40,900 bases of DNA from Veillonellaceae bacterium (GCA_012523975.1 JAAYSF010000012.1:1-40900); one strand, 5' to 3'. Shown: positions 1 to 8,022, counted from the stretch's first letter. Made by a program: numbers and translations. Notes: generated by a model not told the origin, from the sequence alone.

Positions 1-305
1 CCCTGACGGGAAAGCAGCCGGTTGCCAAACCCTAATCGCTCGGGGCTATCGTGATTTCCGGCAATAGCTATAACCGGGACTTTCAAGTCCAAAAGCAGTC
101 GCGATAGTGTGTCATCCAGGAGATTGACGGCTTCTGTCGGCGGTACGGCGCGATCATAAATATCGCCGGCAATAACCACAGCGTCGGGTTTGGCATCGCG
201 TACTAAATAATAGAATTGATCTAGGACATGGGCCTGGTCTGACGTTAAATGAACGCCATGAAAGATTCGACCCAAGTGCCAGTCTGAGGTATGAAGAAAC
301 CGCAT
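1..305 (-). CDS. sbcD: Exonuclease SbcD, N-terminal part (runs off the window)
   Basis: Calcineurin-like metallophosphoesterase, nuclease subunit of the SbcCD (Mre11-Rad50-type) complex that opens DNA hairpins and trims protein-blocked ends. About 101 residues are present. Metal-binding motifs are clear: a DWHLG motif within the first 12 residues, AGDIYD around residue 50 and GNHDSPER around residue 88. The start chosen is the ATG at 305, giving the usual MRFLHTSDWH opening. A GGGGACGGAG ribosome binding site lies about ten bases upstream. The C-terminal part and any sbcC partner lie beyond base 1. A sigma-A-like promoter sits at 366-394. Family identity is secure. Confidence 0.93.
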   Translation of the reverse strand, partial: MRFLHTSDWHLGRIFHGVHLTSDQAHVLDQFYYLVRDAKPDAVVIAGDIYDRAVPPTEAVNLLDDTLSRLLLDLKVPVIAIAGNHDSPERLGFGNRLLSRQ

Positions 306-365
306 CTTATCCAACTCCGTCCCCACAAAATTCATTCTTTAAGATTATTAAATTCGGCACTGCAA

Positions 366-394
366 ATCATAAACCCTACAAATAAATATGGCAA
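366..394 (-). promoter_or_regulatory. Sigma-A-like promoter for sbcD
   Basis: On the minus strand TTGCCA (394-389), a 17-base spacer, then TATGAT (371-366). Each hexamer has one mismatch to consensus. The predicted transcript would have a leader of about 50 bases before the sbcD start at 305. Confidence 0.55.
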
Positions 395-440
395 AATAAG
401 TCCGCTAAGTATAAGCTTCTACTCTTGACCACGTTTTCAC

Positions 441-469
441 GTATGGCTTTGAAAACACAGGGCAGACTA
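441..469 (+). promoter_or_regulatory. Possible forespore (sigma-F/sigma-G) promoter of the 36-codon gene
   Basis: GTATG (441-445), 17 bases, CAGACTA (463-469) resembles the Bacillus sigma-G pattern GHATR-N17/18-CATNHTA with one mismatch. Read with a 14-base spacer, GGGCAGACTA (460-469) also fits the sigma-F pattern. The weak point is that the start site would fall almost on the ribosome binding site at 476-482, leaving a very short leader. Confidence 0.35.
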
Positions 470-487
470 ACTTCGGGAGGTGATTGT

Positions 488-598
488 GTGCCAAAGGACA
501 AGCGCAGTAAAGTCAATGAAAACAATCCAGAACCGCCCGCACTCAAGAACGACAACCCTAAAAAGAACTTCCCTTGTAAAAACTCGCTGCCCACTTAA
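488..598 (+). CDS. Small hydrophilic protein, 36 residues, possible minor spore protein
   Basis: GTG start at 488 with a strong GGAGGTG ribosome binding site at 476-482 (five-base spacer), TAA at 596-598, then a canonical terminator at 610-640. The peptide begins MPKDKRSKVNENN and ends CKNSLPT. It is rich in Lys, Asn and Pro, has no hydrophobic segment and has one Cys. The complete unit (possible forespore promoter, ribosome binding site, short ORF, terminator) between divergent sbcD and mgsA argues for a real gene. Composition recalls the small minor acid-soluble spore proteins of Bacilli (SspO, SspP type), but no specific family is recognised, so a spore role is inference. It is short enough for routine annotation to miss. 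Confidence 0.6.
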   Translation: MPKDKRSKVNENNPEPPALKNDNPKKNFPCKNSLPT

Positions 599-609
599 TC
601 ATCTCCGGC

Positions 610-645
610 AAGCCCGGCACTCCACATGCCGGGCTTGTTTATTTA
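610..645 (+). terminator. Rho-independent terminator after the 36-codon gene
   Basis: AAGCCCGGCA (610-619) pairs perfectly with TGCCGGGCTT (627-636) around a seven-base loop and is followed by GTTTATTT. Confidence 0.85.
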
Positions 646-698
646 GCAGTTTAACTATACACTAAGATTAGAATGAAAATTCAGTCAGAGGTGATCCT

Positions 699-1070
699 AT
701 GAGAACAATTGCTCTTATTGCGCATGATCGTAAGAAACAAGAGATGCTGACTTTTGTTCAAAACCATCTTGATATTCTAAGTCTGCATAATCTTATTGCT
801 ACCGCAACTACCGGCCGCATTATTAATGAGAATACTCCGCTTAATGTTACTCCCTATTTATCAGGTCCACTCGGCGGCGACCTGCAGATTGGCGCCCGGA
901 TTGCCGCTCAAGAGGTTGATATCGTTATTTTCTTACGAGATCCACTGACGTCGCAGCCTCATGAACCCGATATTACTGCACTGCTGCGTGTCTGTGATGT
1001 TCACAACATTCCTGTTGCCACTAACGAAAGCGGTGCCCATATGCTGCTTTCAGCATTGAGCGCCGGGTAG
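699..1070 (+). CDS. mgsA: Methylglyoxal synthase
   Basis: Converts dihydroxyacetone phosphate to methylglyoxal and phosphate in the cytoplasm, a glycolytic bypass that relieves phosphate limitation. The 123 residues are the usual length for the short form. Active-site residues sit at a constant offset of ten from E. coli MgsA: His9 (IAHD), Asp61 in GPLGGD (general base), Asp81 in FLRDPL, His88 and Asp91 in PHEPD. AGAGGTGAT precedes the ATG by a normal distance. It is monocistronic: a terminator lies upstream at 610-640 and a bidirectional one downstream at 1133-1164. No regulator is visible nearby. Confidence 0.96.
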   Translation: MRTIALIAHDRKKQEMLTFVQNHLDILSLHNLIATATTGRIINENTPLNVTPYLSGPLGGDLQIGARIAAQEVDIVIFLRDPLTSQPHEPDITALLRVCDVHNIPVATNESGAHMLLSALSAG

Positions 1071-1132
1071 AAGTTCCTTGCCTATTTTACCTATTCATAT
1101 AAAAAAGCGCTTACCCTGCAAATAAATATAAC

Positions 1133-1164
1133 AGCCCTGCCGAAATTAAAAAATCGGCAGGGCT
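1133..1164. terminator. Bidirectional terminator between mgsA and the DUF4127 gene
   Basis: AGCCCTGCCGA (1133... ) pairs with TCGGCAGGGCT (1154-1164) around an A-rich loop. T-rich sequence follows on the plus strand. The two flanking genes converge here. Confidence 0.8.
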
Positions 1165-1170
1165 TAGTTA

Positions 1171-2727
1171 TTATTCTTTTGTCTTTATTGTTATTTCAAA
1201 CATTCTGTTCCAAGGAAAGTGAACTTTGAGTTGACTGGTCGGCAAATCTTCAAGATTGCGCTCGGCGAACAGTTTAATCTTCTCGCTGGCCTTTTCTGTA
1301 ACCAGCGGTTCAAGCTCATTGAGATACATCAAATTGCCGTTATTAGGGTAAATAACCTCCTGATATAACTGGCCGCGGATATTAGCTTGATAGGCCCAGT
1401 CGTCCAGATAACGCACAGCGAGCAAGTGCTTGCGGTCATCGTCCGACATGGCCCTAGCCATCATACCCTGGCCGATAGCATAGCCCAAGGTGTTGCTGGC
1501 AGTATTCCAGCCAGAGTAGGAACTCAAACTGCCTAACAGCTTACGGTCGGCCAGTTCGCGCATAAGTGCATTATCAGCGCCGTTAGCAAAGGCAATATCA
1601 GCAACTGCTACTGTTTTACCATCGTCGACATGCCCGGAAACCTTCTCAGCAAACCGGCGGGTGGCATAGGAGGCCCACGCAATATTATCAATTGATTCCG
1701 CTTCACGCGTCACGCCATTGATTGGAGTATTTACCGCCAGTATCATGTCGGGTTTCTGCGGCTTCGGCATTATAATGCCGCCTGCGGCAATAATGTGATC
1801 GTTTATCGTCTTAGCGGCAGGCTGGTCTTCATAACTCGGTACAGTGGTCCCGCCTGCTCCTAACGCATAATCCACCTGCACGATGGGAATTTTCCAATTA
1901 AGATCGTTATAGGCGCGCGCCAGCATTATCATGCCTAGTTGATCGGCGCCTGGGAATGACGTAAACTTGCTGGTCGGCAGCCCATCTGCAAGCTTGGTTA
2001 TCGCCAATCCTTCTTTATGGGATTGAGAATACGGCGCAGTATCGTCGCGGCCGATAAGCAGATAGTTTAAGTGACCCTTTTTGGCCAATTCAATAAGCCC
2101 GGCGTTGATTTTAAAGTTCTTATCACGACGACTCATCCAGTCAGCCATCAAGTCCTGAGGCACTGCGGCGACCGCCGCTTCCAGCCTTTTCTCTTCTTGA
2201 GCGGATAAACCTTTAAGCTCGGCTTTATCGCGGAGAGCTGTTATTAAGAAAATATCTGGACCATATTTCTCGTAATACCAGGGCTCAACACCGCCCGAAC
2301 TGGCTTGCGGCGTACGCATAATGGTGTTAAATACATAGAGCCTTATACCAGGATTGTCAACTTTTAACTTTTCAAAGCGTTTAAGCCGCTCTTCAAGAAG
2401 ATATTGGGCATAATCATGTGTTCGCGAATCAACAAGACCACCGTAAATAAGCGAGTCGGCCGACACAACAATAGCATCTGCCTGCTTAGCATGATCGTTA
2501 AGCCATTGCCAGAGTTTATCGGCATCGCCTTTGCGATTGCGTCCTGCCAAATATTCAACCGGAGGCGTCAATATCTCCAGATTGGCCGCTTTAACAGTAT
2601 CTACGGCATATTCAAGGCTAACCGGCCGATCATCAATAGGTATAAAAAGCACCGTCTCAGCTTCGGCCTGCGGCCCGACAATCAGCAGACAAAAAAATAC
2701 TGCTGTAATAACCAACCTTTTAAACAT
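1171..2727 (-). CDS. DUF4127 family protein, exported
   Basis: 518 residues. An N-terminal signal peptide (MFKRLV, hydrophobic core, AEAE near residue 23) suggests export. The mature part opens with VLFIPIDDRPVS, the typical start of DUF4127 proteins, which are common in spore-forming Firmicutes. No enzymatic activity has been assigned to the family as far as I know; the conserved IPIDDRP, SADSLIYGGLV and LLIGRDD stretches look like a periplasmic or cell-surface enzyme fold, but that is inference. The ribosome binding site AAAGGTGAG is well placed before the ATG at 2727. It is transcribed alone and ends at the terminator shared with mgsA. Confidence 0.85.
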   Translation of the reverse strand: MFKRLVITAVFFCLLIVGPQAEAETVLFIPIDDRPVSLEYAVDTVKAANLEILTPPVEYLAGRNRKGDADKLWQWLNDHAKQADAIVVSADSLIYGGLVDSRTHDYAQYLLEERLKRFEKLKVDNPGIRLYVFNTIMRTPQASSGGVEPWYYEKYGPDIFLITALRDKAELKGLSAQEEKRLEAAVAAVPQDLMADWMSRRDKNFKINAGLIELAKKGHLNYLLIGRDDTAPYSQSHKEGLAITKLADGLPTSKFTSFPGADQLGMIMLARAYNDLNWKIPIVQVDYALGAGGTTVPSYEDQPAAKTINDHIIAAGGIIMPKPQKPDMILAVNTPINGVTREAESIDNIAWASYATRRFAEKVSGHVDDGKTVAVADIAFANGADNALMRELADRKLLGSLSSYSGWNTASNTLGYAIGQGMMARAMSDDDRKHLLAVRYLDDWAYQANIRGQLYQEVIYPNNGNLMYLNELEPLVTEKASEKIKLFAERNLEDLPTSQLKVHFPWNRMFEITIKTKE

Positions 2728-2760
2728 ATACTCACCTTTCTAATTTGCATACTGTCACTG

Positions 2761-2787
2761 GTGTCACGAGGACGGTTCTACTGACAC
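2761..2787. repeat. Short palindromic fragment, REP-like
   Basis: GTGTCA (2761-2766) and TGACAC (2782-2787) are inverted repeats flanking GAGGACGGTTC. GGACGGTTC between TGTCA-type arms is a recurrent intergenic motif in Firmicute genomes, from memory often near REP-type transposases. None is encoded here, so this is a relic or non-autonomous copy. Confidence 0.35.
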
Positions 2788-2826
2788 ATCGCTGCTTCCC
2801 TTTGTTCTCATAGCTGTTTTGAATTT

Positions 2827-2852
2827 AAAAGGGTCCGCGCAGTGGCGAACCC
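2827..2852 (-). terminator. Terminator of the 69-aa gene
   Basis: On the minus strand GGGTTCGC pairs with GCGGACCC (2852-2831) and TTTT follows. It lies just beyond the stop of the 69-residue gene. Confidence 0.5.
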
Positions 2853-2864
2853 GCAAATTTCGAA

Positions 2865-3074
2865 TTACAAGGTTTCGTTGGAAGTAATCTGAACTTTGTA
2901 ATCACCGCTTGATGTGCGTTTTATTACCCCTTTTTTGCCTGCTCCGTCATCTACTGTTATTGCCTGGAGATTATGTCCGATAAGAAAATCCAGTACTTGC
3001 GTTTTGATAAACCCTTCCCAGTTTTCTTTATTTTTAAGTTGCGGTTGTTCAAGCTCTTTTTCCAATATATCCAT
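2865..3074 (-). CDS. Hypothetical protein, 69 residues
   Basis: ATG at 3074 with a strong AGGAGG about eight bases upstream. The protein begins MDILEKELEQPQ, is charged and soluble, and has an amphipathic N-terminal half (KENWEGFIKTQVLDFLIGHN) and a Gly/Lys-rich middle (DDGAGKKGVIKR) that looks like a small beta-hairpin. No family is recognised. It follows the PAS kinase at 3177 by about 100 bases on the same strand and may be co-transcribed with it. An overlapping frame upstream (start 3151) is very basic and has a worse ribosome binding site, so this frame is preferred. Confidence 0.65.
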   Translation of the reverse strand: MDILEKELEQPQLKNKENWEGFIKTQVLDFLIGHNLQAITVDDGAGKKGVIKRTSSGDYKVQITSNETL

Positions 3075-3176
3075 TTGATTAACCTCCTATGGTTGTCGTA
3101 CCAGTAAATATTCGCTGCAGCTAGTCCGATTCCTCCCTTTTTGCGCTGCATTTCCTTGCTCCAATATATCTCAAAT

Positions 3177-5012
3177 CTATGGAAAATTTACGTCACTTGT
3201 AGTAGAGGTTATGTTTGTGTCAGGAGAACCGCCCCCGTGACAGAAGCGGATGAAGAAAGTCGTCCCGCTTTTACCAGTTTCCACTGAAATATGGGCGTTA
3301 TGCCGTTTGGCGATACTATAGCATACCGGCAGCCCGAGACCGGTACCGGTATCTTTCGTCGTCAAAAAAGGGGTTCCCAGCTTATCTAACATTTCCGGTG
3401 AAATACCAGAGCCCTCATCTTTAATTGCCAGTACAACTGCCTCTTCTTCGCGATAGGTGCTAATCGTTATCGTTCCGCCCTCGGACATAGCCTCAAGCCC
3501 GTTGCGGACAAGGTTTAAAACGCACTGGCGGATTTCTTTTTCATCCAGCAATAAATCCGGCACGTCGGCGAAATTGGCGATGATACTTTTATTCATCCGC
3601 AGGGCATCAGCCTCCATGAGCGGCAGAACAGTTCGAATTACTCGGTTCAGATTGGCCATCTTGGCATCAATTGCTTTGTTTTTCGCCAAGGAAAGATACT
3701 CGGTTATTATCGAATTGGCACGATCAAGCTCCTCAATCATTAAGCTGAAAAAGCCGCGATATTTATCCAAATCTGGTTTTGTGCTTAACATTTGCAAGAA
3801 ACCGCGCACAGTTGTCATCGGATTTCGGACCTCATGCCCAATGCTGGCTGCCATCTCACCTACCAAGTTAAGTCGATCAAGCCGGGCCATTTCTTTTTCC
3901 ATCTGTTTTATTTCAGTCACATCTCGGATAATTGCTAATACATACTCAATACTGCCATCGTCACTAAACTCCGGCGCCGCATGGATATGACATTGGCGAA
4001 TACCGCGAATAGTGGGTATTTCCGTTTCAAATACCTCGCCCTTACCCGTAGAGAAAACCTGATTGCAATGTTTACGAAAGTTCTCCGAGTATTCGCGAGC
4101 GATATTAAAATCATCCCATGTCTTGCCGGCTAAATAGTCTTCGGGGATGTCTGTCAAGAGCTTGATAGCAGGGCTGACGTAAACAAAACGATACTTACGA
4201 TCCAGTCGTACGATGACGTCCAGCGAGTTTTCAACAAGGGTTTTAAACTGTTGACGACTGCGCCTAAGCTTGGCTTCTTCCTTTTTTCGATCATTAATAT
4301 CGCGAAAAAACACTGCTATGCTATCGGCAGAAGGATAGAAACGAGTCTCTGCCCATTTACCGATAGTGGGAAGATAATCTTCAACGACAGTATTAACATT
4401 CTCAGTTCTTGCTTTAATTGCCGCTTTACAAATTTGCGAATGAGGCTCAAGGGGAAATTCAACGGCAATATTTTTGCCAATTAGCTCCTCCCGCGGTCTA
4501 CCTAGCATTCTTTCACTTTCTTTATTTATATTTAGGATATTTAAACTCCGGTCTAATTTGATATAGCCATCATTCATTTGCTCCAAGAGGCTGGCAATTT
4601 GCGGCTGGGTTGTATCTACCGCCTGCTGCTCACCAACATTTGCTAATTGCAGCAACAGAAACTTCCGACCTTTGATAACAATATAATCGACAAATAAGCG
4701 TGCGGTAAGTACATGACCTTGACTACTCCTAAGGCTGCTGACATATTCCCGCAAATACCCCTGGGCCATGATCCGCCGCTTGGCCTCGGCATATTGCTTT
4801 CTATTGTCCAATATTTGCAGTTCTTCCAGCGTTTTGTCGAGCAGCTCATTTAAACTATAGCGAAATGTCTGGATAAAGCGGTAGTTAGCATTAACAACTT
4901 TTTCCTCCGGTAAAGATATAATGCAGGCGGGATTTTGCATAATTGCAAACATTTTAAAAAAGCGAGCCTCAGCTTCAACGATACATTTTTGCAAGCTGGC
5001 TAGGTTTTTCAT
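3177..5012 (-). CDS. Soluble PAS-PAS-PAS sensor histidine kinase (sporulation-kinase type)
   Basis: The 611-residue protein autophosphorylates on His and passes the phosphate to a response regulator. Order: PAS about 15-125, PAS about 140-255, PAS with PAC about 260-385, HisKA with GHEVRNPMTTVRG carrying the phospho-His, then HATPase_c (N box LNLVRNGLEAM, G1 DEGSGI, G2 GTGLGLPV). No membrane segment is seen, so it senses a cytoplasmic signal. The ATG at 5012 has GGAGG seven bases upstream, better than the longer frame starting at 5093. There is no adjacent response regulator, typical of orphan kinases feeding the Spo0A pathway in spore formers; that target is inferred. The catalytic core closely matches those at 28956 and 37892. 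Confidence 0.9.
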   Translation of the reverse strand: MKNLASLQKCIVEAEARFFKMFAIMQNPACIISLPEEKVVNANYRFIQTFRYSLNELLDKTLEELQILDNRKQYAEAKRRIMAQGYLREYVSSLRSSQGHVLTARLFVDYIVIKGRKFLLLQLANVGEQQAVDTTQPQIASLLEQMNDGYIKLDRSLNILNINKESERMLGRPREELIGKNIAVEFPLEPHSQICKAAIKARTENVNTVVEDYLPTIGKWAETRFYPSADSIAVFFRDINDRKKEEAKLRRSRQQFKTLVENSLDVIVRLDRKYRFVYVSPAIKLLTDIPEDYLAGKTWDDFNIAREYSENFRKHCNQVFSTGKGEVFETEIPTIRGIRQCHIHAAPEFSDDGSIEYVLAIIRDVTEIKQMEKEMARLDRLNLVGEMAASIGHEVRNPMTTVRGFLQMLSTKPDLDKYRGFFSLMIEELDRANSIITEYLSLAKNKAIDAKMANLNRVIRTVLPLMEADALRMNKSIIANFADVPDLLLDEKEIRQCVLNLVRNGLEAMSEGGTITISTYREEEAVVLAIKDEGSGISPEMLDKLGTPFLTTKDTGTGLGLPVCYSIAKRHNAHISVETGKSGTTFFIRFCHGGGSPDTNITSTTSDVNFP

Positions 5013-5035
5013 TGCTTTTCCTCCACATACAATTC

Positions 5036-5172
5036 CATTTATCCGATGACAAGACGCTACTAGACTCCCCTTCGCAATAGAAGTTAATAGCATCTAAGTC
5101 CCTGGGTAAGTTCGGCTAAGCTTCAGATAGAACTAAAACTCTACCCGAAGCAAGTCTCACTTTATCACTTAG
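5036..5172. repeat. Dispersed structured repeat, divergent copy C
   Basis: Begins TTTATCCGATGAC, as do the copies at 13751 and 16334, and shares the later blocks TAAGTTCG-CTAAG and AAG-CTCACTT. It can fold: CTAAGT (about 5094) with ACTTAG (about 5168), GGGTA with TACCC, and AGTTC with GAACT are nested. It lies in the gap upstream of the PAS kinase, so it could also act in its leader RNA. Confidence 0.45.
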
Positions 5173-5245
5173 GTTAAATTTGACAATAATCACCAGTATC
5201 CTGCCTATCTTTTACATTTTTTGGGCAATTAAGGGAACTGTCCCG

Positions 5246-5307
5246 CAAAAAAAACCGCAAAACACAAAGGCTGCTGTTAGCTTGCGAAACCTTACGTGCT
5301 TTGCGGT
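5246..5307 (-). terminator. Terminator of the Mg2+ operon
   Basis: On the minus strand ACCGCAAAGCAC (from 5307) pairs with GTGTTTTGCGGT, with an additional AAGG/CCTT inner stem, followed by eight T (5253-5246). It begins eight bases past the transporter stop codon. Confidence 0.8.
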
Positions 5308-5314
5308 CTTATTA

Positions 5315-6574
5315 TCAGAACAAGGAACTGACTGCCTCGGGTGCTATTGTCGAAAACAGCAAAAGGAGCGTCAAAGCAATTAGAATCAACGTAATCATCC
5401 ATACCAGCGTGTTGTACGCCTTAGAGTTGGCATATTCGCCCATAATATTCTTATCACTGGCAATGAGTACCATAAATATGAGGATGGGTGGTAGTAAGAT
5501 GCCGTTTATTACCTGTGAAACTAACATAACAGCGTAGAGTGACAAGCCCGGCCATAGCACCATTCCGGCGCCTAGCGCAATAAGCACAGTGTATAGACCA
5601 AAAAACACCGGAGCTTCCTCATATGTCTTATTGATGCCGTGCTCAAATCCTAACGCCTCGCATACCGCATAAGCAGTGCTCAACGGAAGAATAAACGCAG
5701 CCAGCATTGATGCCCCTAAAAGCCCGAAGCCGAATAACATACTAGCATACTTACCGGCCAGCGGCTCCAGCGCATAGGCCGCGTCTTGGGCGGTTTCAAT
5801 TGTAATGCCGTTCCCATACAGCGTGGCAGCAGTAGCAACAATTATAAAAAAGGCAATAAGCCCGGTAAAAAACGATCCTATATAAACATCCCACCGCGTC
5901 AGTTTGTAGTCCTTGGCAGTAATACCTTTATCGACAACGGCGGCCTGTATGTAAAACTGGCCCCAAGGCGTAATTGTGGTCCCTATTACCCCAACTGCCA
6001 TCAGCAGAAATGCCGTATCGCCGGAGAAGGTTGGTTTGACGGCTGCCGAAAGCACTTCATTCCATGGCGGGTCAATAAGAATACCGGTTATTACATAACT
6101 GAAGAAAGTAAGGCACAGGGCTAAGAAGATTTTTTCAATTCTATCATAGCTGGCCTTGAGCACTAGCCACCAGATTAAAACAGCCATAATCGGAACAGAA
6201 ATGTATTTACTTATTCCAAAGATTTCAAAACTTGTCGCTATCCCAGAAAACTCTGATGCGGTCGTCCCGAGGTTGGCAATAATCAAAATAGCCATAGCAA
6301 AAAAAGTCCATTTTACGCCGAACATTTCTCGAATTAAATCCGACAGACCCCGTCCAGTTACAGCACCGGTCCGTGCCGATATCTCCTGAGCAATAGTCAG
6401 AAAAACAATCCCTGTCAGCATAATAAACAACATTGAATAGCCGTATTTAGCGCCGGCCGCCGAATAAGTCGCAATTCCGCCAGCATCATTATCGGCAAAC
6501 GCCGTGATAATTCCCGGCCCCATTACCGCCAGAAAAAGTCCGAGGCGCTTGCGCCAGCTGCTTAAAAAACCCAT
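5315..6574 (-). CDS. Nramp-related divalent metal transporter, probable Mg2+ type
   Basis: The 419-residue membrane protein has about 11 hydrophobic helices in the LeuT/Nramp fold. In TM1 the canonical DPGN is DAGG (Asp30-Gly33): the Asp is kept, the Asn ligand is Gly. In TM6 the canonical A-T-x-M-P-H is T-T-I-T-P-W (199-204), so the Met ligand that selects transition metals is Thr. Loss of these ligands is the hallmark I recall for Nramp-related Mg2+ transporters (NRMT), as opposed to MntH. The gene begins two bases after the MgtE-like sensor ends, with GGAAGGGGG as ribosome binding site, and the operon is headed by an M-box riboswitch, which independently points to Mg2+. Substrate is inferred from site and context, not measured. 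Confidence 0.85.
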   Translation of the reverse strand: MGFLSSWRKRLGLFLAVMGPGIITAFADNDAGGIATYSAAGAKYGYSMLFIMLTGIVFLTIAQEISARTGAVTGRGLSDLIREMFGVKWTFFAMAILIIANLGTTASEFSGIATSFEIFGISKYISVPIMAVLIWWLVLKASYDRIEKIFLALCLTFFSYVITGILIDPPWNEVLSAAVKPTFSGDTAFLLMAVGVIGTTITPWGQFYIQAAVVDKGITAKDYKLTRWDVYIGSFFTGLIAFFIIVATAATLYGNGITIETAQDAAYALEPLAGKYASMLFGFGLLGASMLAAFILPLSTAYAVCEALGFEHGINKTYEEAPVFFGLYTVLIALGAGMVLWPGLSLYAVMLVSQVINGILLPPILIFMVLIASDKNIMGEYANSKAYNTLVWMITLILIALTLLLLFSTIAPEAVSSLF

Positions 6575-6576
6575 GC

Positions 6577-7866
6577 TTAGCGCCCCCTTCCCATGCGTTT
6601 CCGCAGCGCAACCCAGAAGTGGGCATCGCCTTTGCCGCGTTCAGGGATAATAAGATCAAGAATATCGTCAACCGTAATAATTCCCAGCATTATGCCTTCA
6701 CTATCTACGACAGGCACTGCCAATAGGCTGTATTTGTTGATGATATCAACAACTTTTTGATGGTTATCATCATGCTCTACCGCAACTACCTTAGTATGCA
6801 TAATATCATGCAGATAGGTTTCGGGAGACGCTACAATAAGTTCGCGCAGCGACAGCACACCTTGGAGGTGCTCGGCCTCATCGGTTACAAATATATAATA
6901 AATAGTCTCAGCAACAGGGGCTAATTCGCGCAGGCGATTTATGGTCTGCTCAGCAGTAAGCCGTTCAGAGAAACTTATATATTCGGTAGTCATCAGCGCG
7001 CCGGCCGTATCTTCTTCATATTGCATAAGTTCGCGGACTTCATCGGCATCTTCTTGTTCCATCAGGTTAAGTAAGCCCTGCGACTTTTCAATCGAAAGCT
7101 CGCCAAGGATATCTGCCGCTTCATCCGGCGGCATCTCTTCCAAGATATCGGATGCCCGGTGCTCATCCATTTGCTCAATAATTTCGACCTGGGTGTCAAG
7201 ATCCATTTCTGCTAAGGCATCAATTGCCTGCTGCTCTTCAAGATTATTAATAAAATCAGCCCGACGCTTATAATCCATCTCTTCAAGAATGTTAGCGATA
7301 TCAGCGGGGTGAAGCTGCTTAAGCTGTTGCTTATCCCGGATAAGCTGCAGCACTGAGGTGCGCTTTTCGAGTGGTTTAATATTCTCAAACCCGAGCAGCT
7401 GGTTTTCCCAGCGTTTGAATAAAAATTCCAGCCCTAGCCGCCTGAATAAGCCGCGCACACCAATATCAACAGCTACAAGCAGCATGAACCGCCGCTCGTC
7501 CTGAGCAATCCAGGACAGCGTTATATCATTGACCCTAACCAATCTTGAGCCTTGCAGGTCGATTATTTGCTTATCCAATAACCATTTACTGATGTAAATA
7601 TCTTCTTCTTTGAGGGCAATCCACTTATCTGTCGAAAAATTGCCTGTCAATACTATTCCTTTATCACTTAATCTTTCAACCATATCTATAGGGATCAGTT
7701 CGTGGGTCTTGCTGGCATACTTGATACCAACCACCTGCGGCGAGTTGCCGTCCCATCGCATTGCCATATCTTTTACTTTGCCGACCTTTCGGCCATCGGC
7801 GTCATAAATCGGTTTACCCTGCAGCGAACTGAAATAATATTCTCCAAGAACTGTAACAGCGTTCAT
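6577..7866 (-). CDS. MgtE-type Mg2+ sensor without membrane domain (PRC-PRC-MgtE_N-CBS-CBS)
   Basis: 429 residues, soluble. Order: PRC barrel about 12-80, second PRC-like barrel about 95-165, MgtE_N helical repeats about 190-300 (LHPADIANILEEM, EEMPPDEAADILGEL), CBS pair about 300-425 (PVVDSEGIMLGIITVDDIL). In MgtE the N domain and CBS pair bind Mg2+ and close the channel through a plug helix. Here the five-helix MgtE channel is absent and the protein ends in a basic tail (RKRMGRGR). Start at ATG 7866, eight bases from GGAGG; a GTG at 7884 overlaps that site and is less likely. It is followed immediately by the Nramp-like gene, and the inferred role is Mg2+-dependent gating of that transporter. 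Confidence 0.9.
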   Translation of the reverse strand: MNAVTVLGEYYFSSLQGKPIYDADGRKVGKVKDMAMRWDGNSPQVVGIKYASKTHELIPIDMVERLSDKGIVLTGNFSTDKWIALKEEDIYISKWLLDKQIIDLQGSRLVRVNDITLSWIAQDERRFMLLVAVDIGVRGLFRRLGLEFLFKRWENQLLGFENIKPLEKRTSVLQLIRDKQQLKQLHPADIANILEEMDYKRRADFINNLEEQQAIDALAEMDLDTQVEIIEQMDEHRASDILEEMPPDEAADILGELSIEKSQGLLNLMEQEDADEVRELMQYEEDTAGALMTTEYISFSERLTAEQTINRLRELAPVAETIYYIFVTDEAEHLQGVLSLRELIVASPETYLHDIMHTKVVAVEHDDNHQKVVDIINKYSLLAVPVVDSEGIMLGIITVDDILDLIIPERGKGDAHFWVALRKRMGRGR

Positions 7867-7867
7867 A

Positions 7868-7975
7868 CTATGCCCCTCCTTCACCCCCGGACTCCGGTCC
7901 GCGGTTTATATTATGACCGTGCAGGCCAAAATGCCCTACGCAGCGATAAAAACTATGATAAGGCCCGGAATCCAT
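7868..7975 (-). CDS. Small ORF, 35 residues, first cistron of the Mg2+ operon
   Basis: ATG at 7975 with AAAGGAGGTGG five bases upstream, a near-perfect ribosome binding site, inside the riboswitch-controlled transcript after its terminator. The peptide begins MDSGPYHSFYRCVGHFGLHG and ends in Gly/Glu-rich residues. It has four His and one Cys, which could bind metal. Its TAG stop is one base before the ATG of the MgtE-like sensor, and that gene's GGAGG lies inside this ORF's last codons, so the two are probably translationally coupled. It could be a leader peptide whose translation controls the sensor, or a small functional protein. No known family is recognised. Confidence 0.6.
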   Translation of the reverse strand: MDSGPYHSFYRCVGHFGLHGHNINRGPESGGEGGA

Positions 7976-8022
7976 AAAACCACCTCCTTTTTTATTGTTC
8001 CTTAAATCTTTCGACGAATAAA

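Noticed and set aside
2957-3151. Minus-strand ORF of 64 codons overlapping the 69-aa gene
   Set aside because: Very basic and Trp/Tyr-rich composition with a poorly spaced ribosome binding site; the overlapping 69-codon frame has a strong AGGAGG and protein-like composition.
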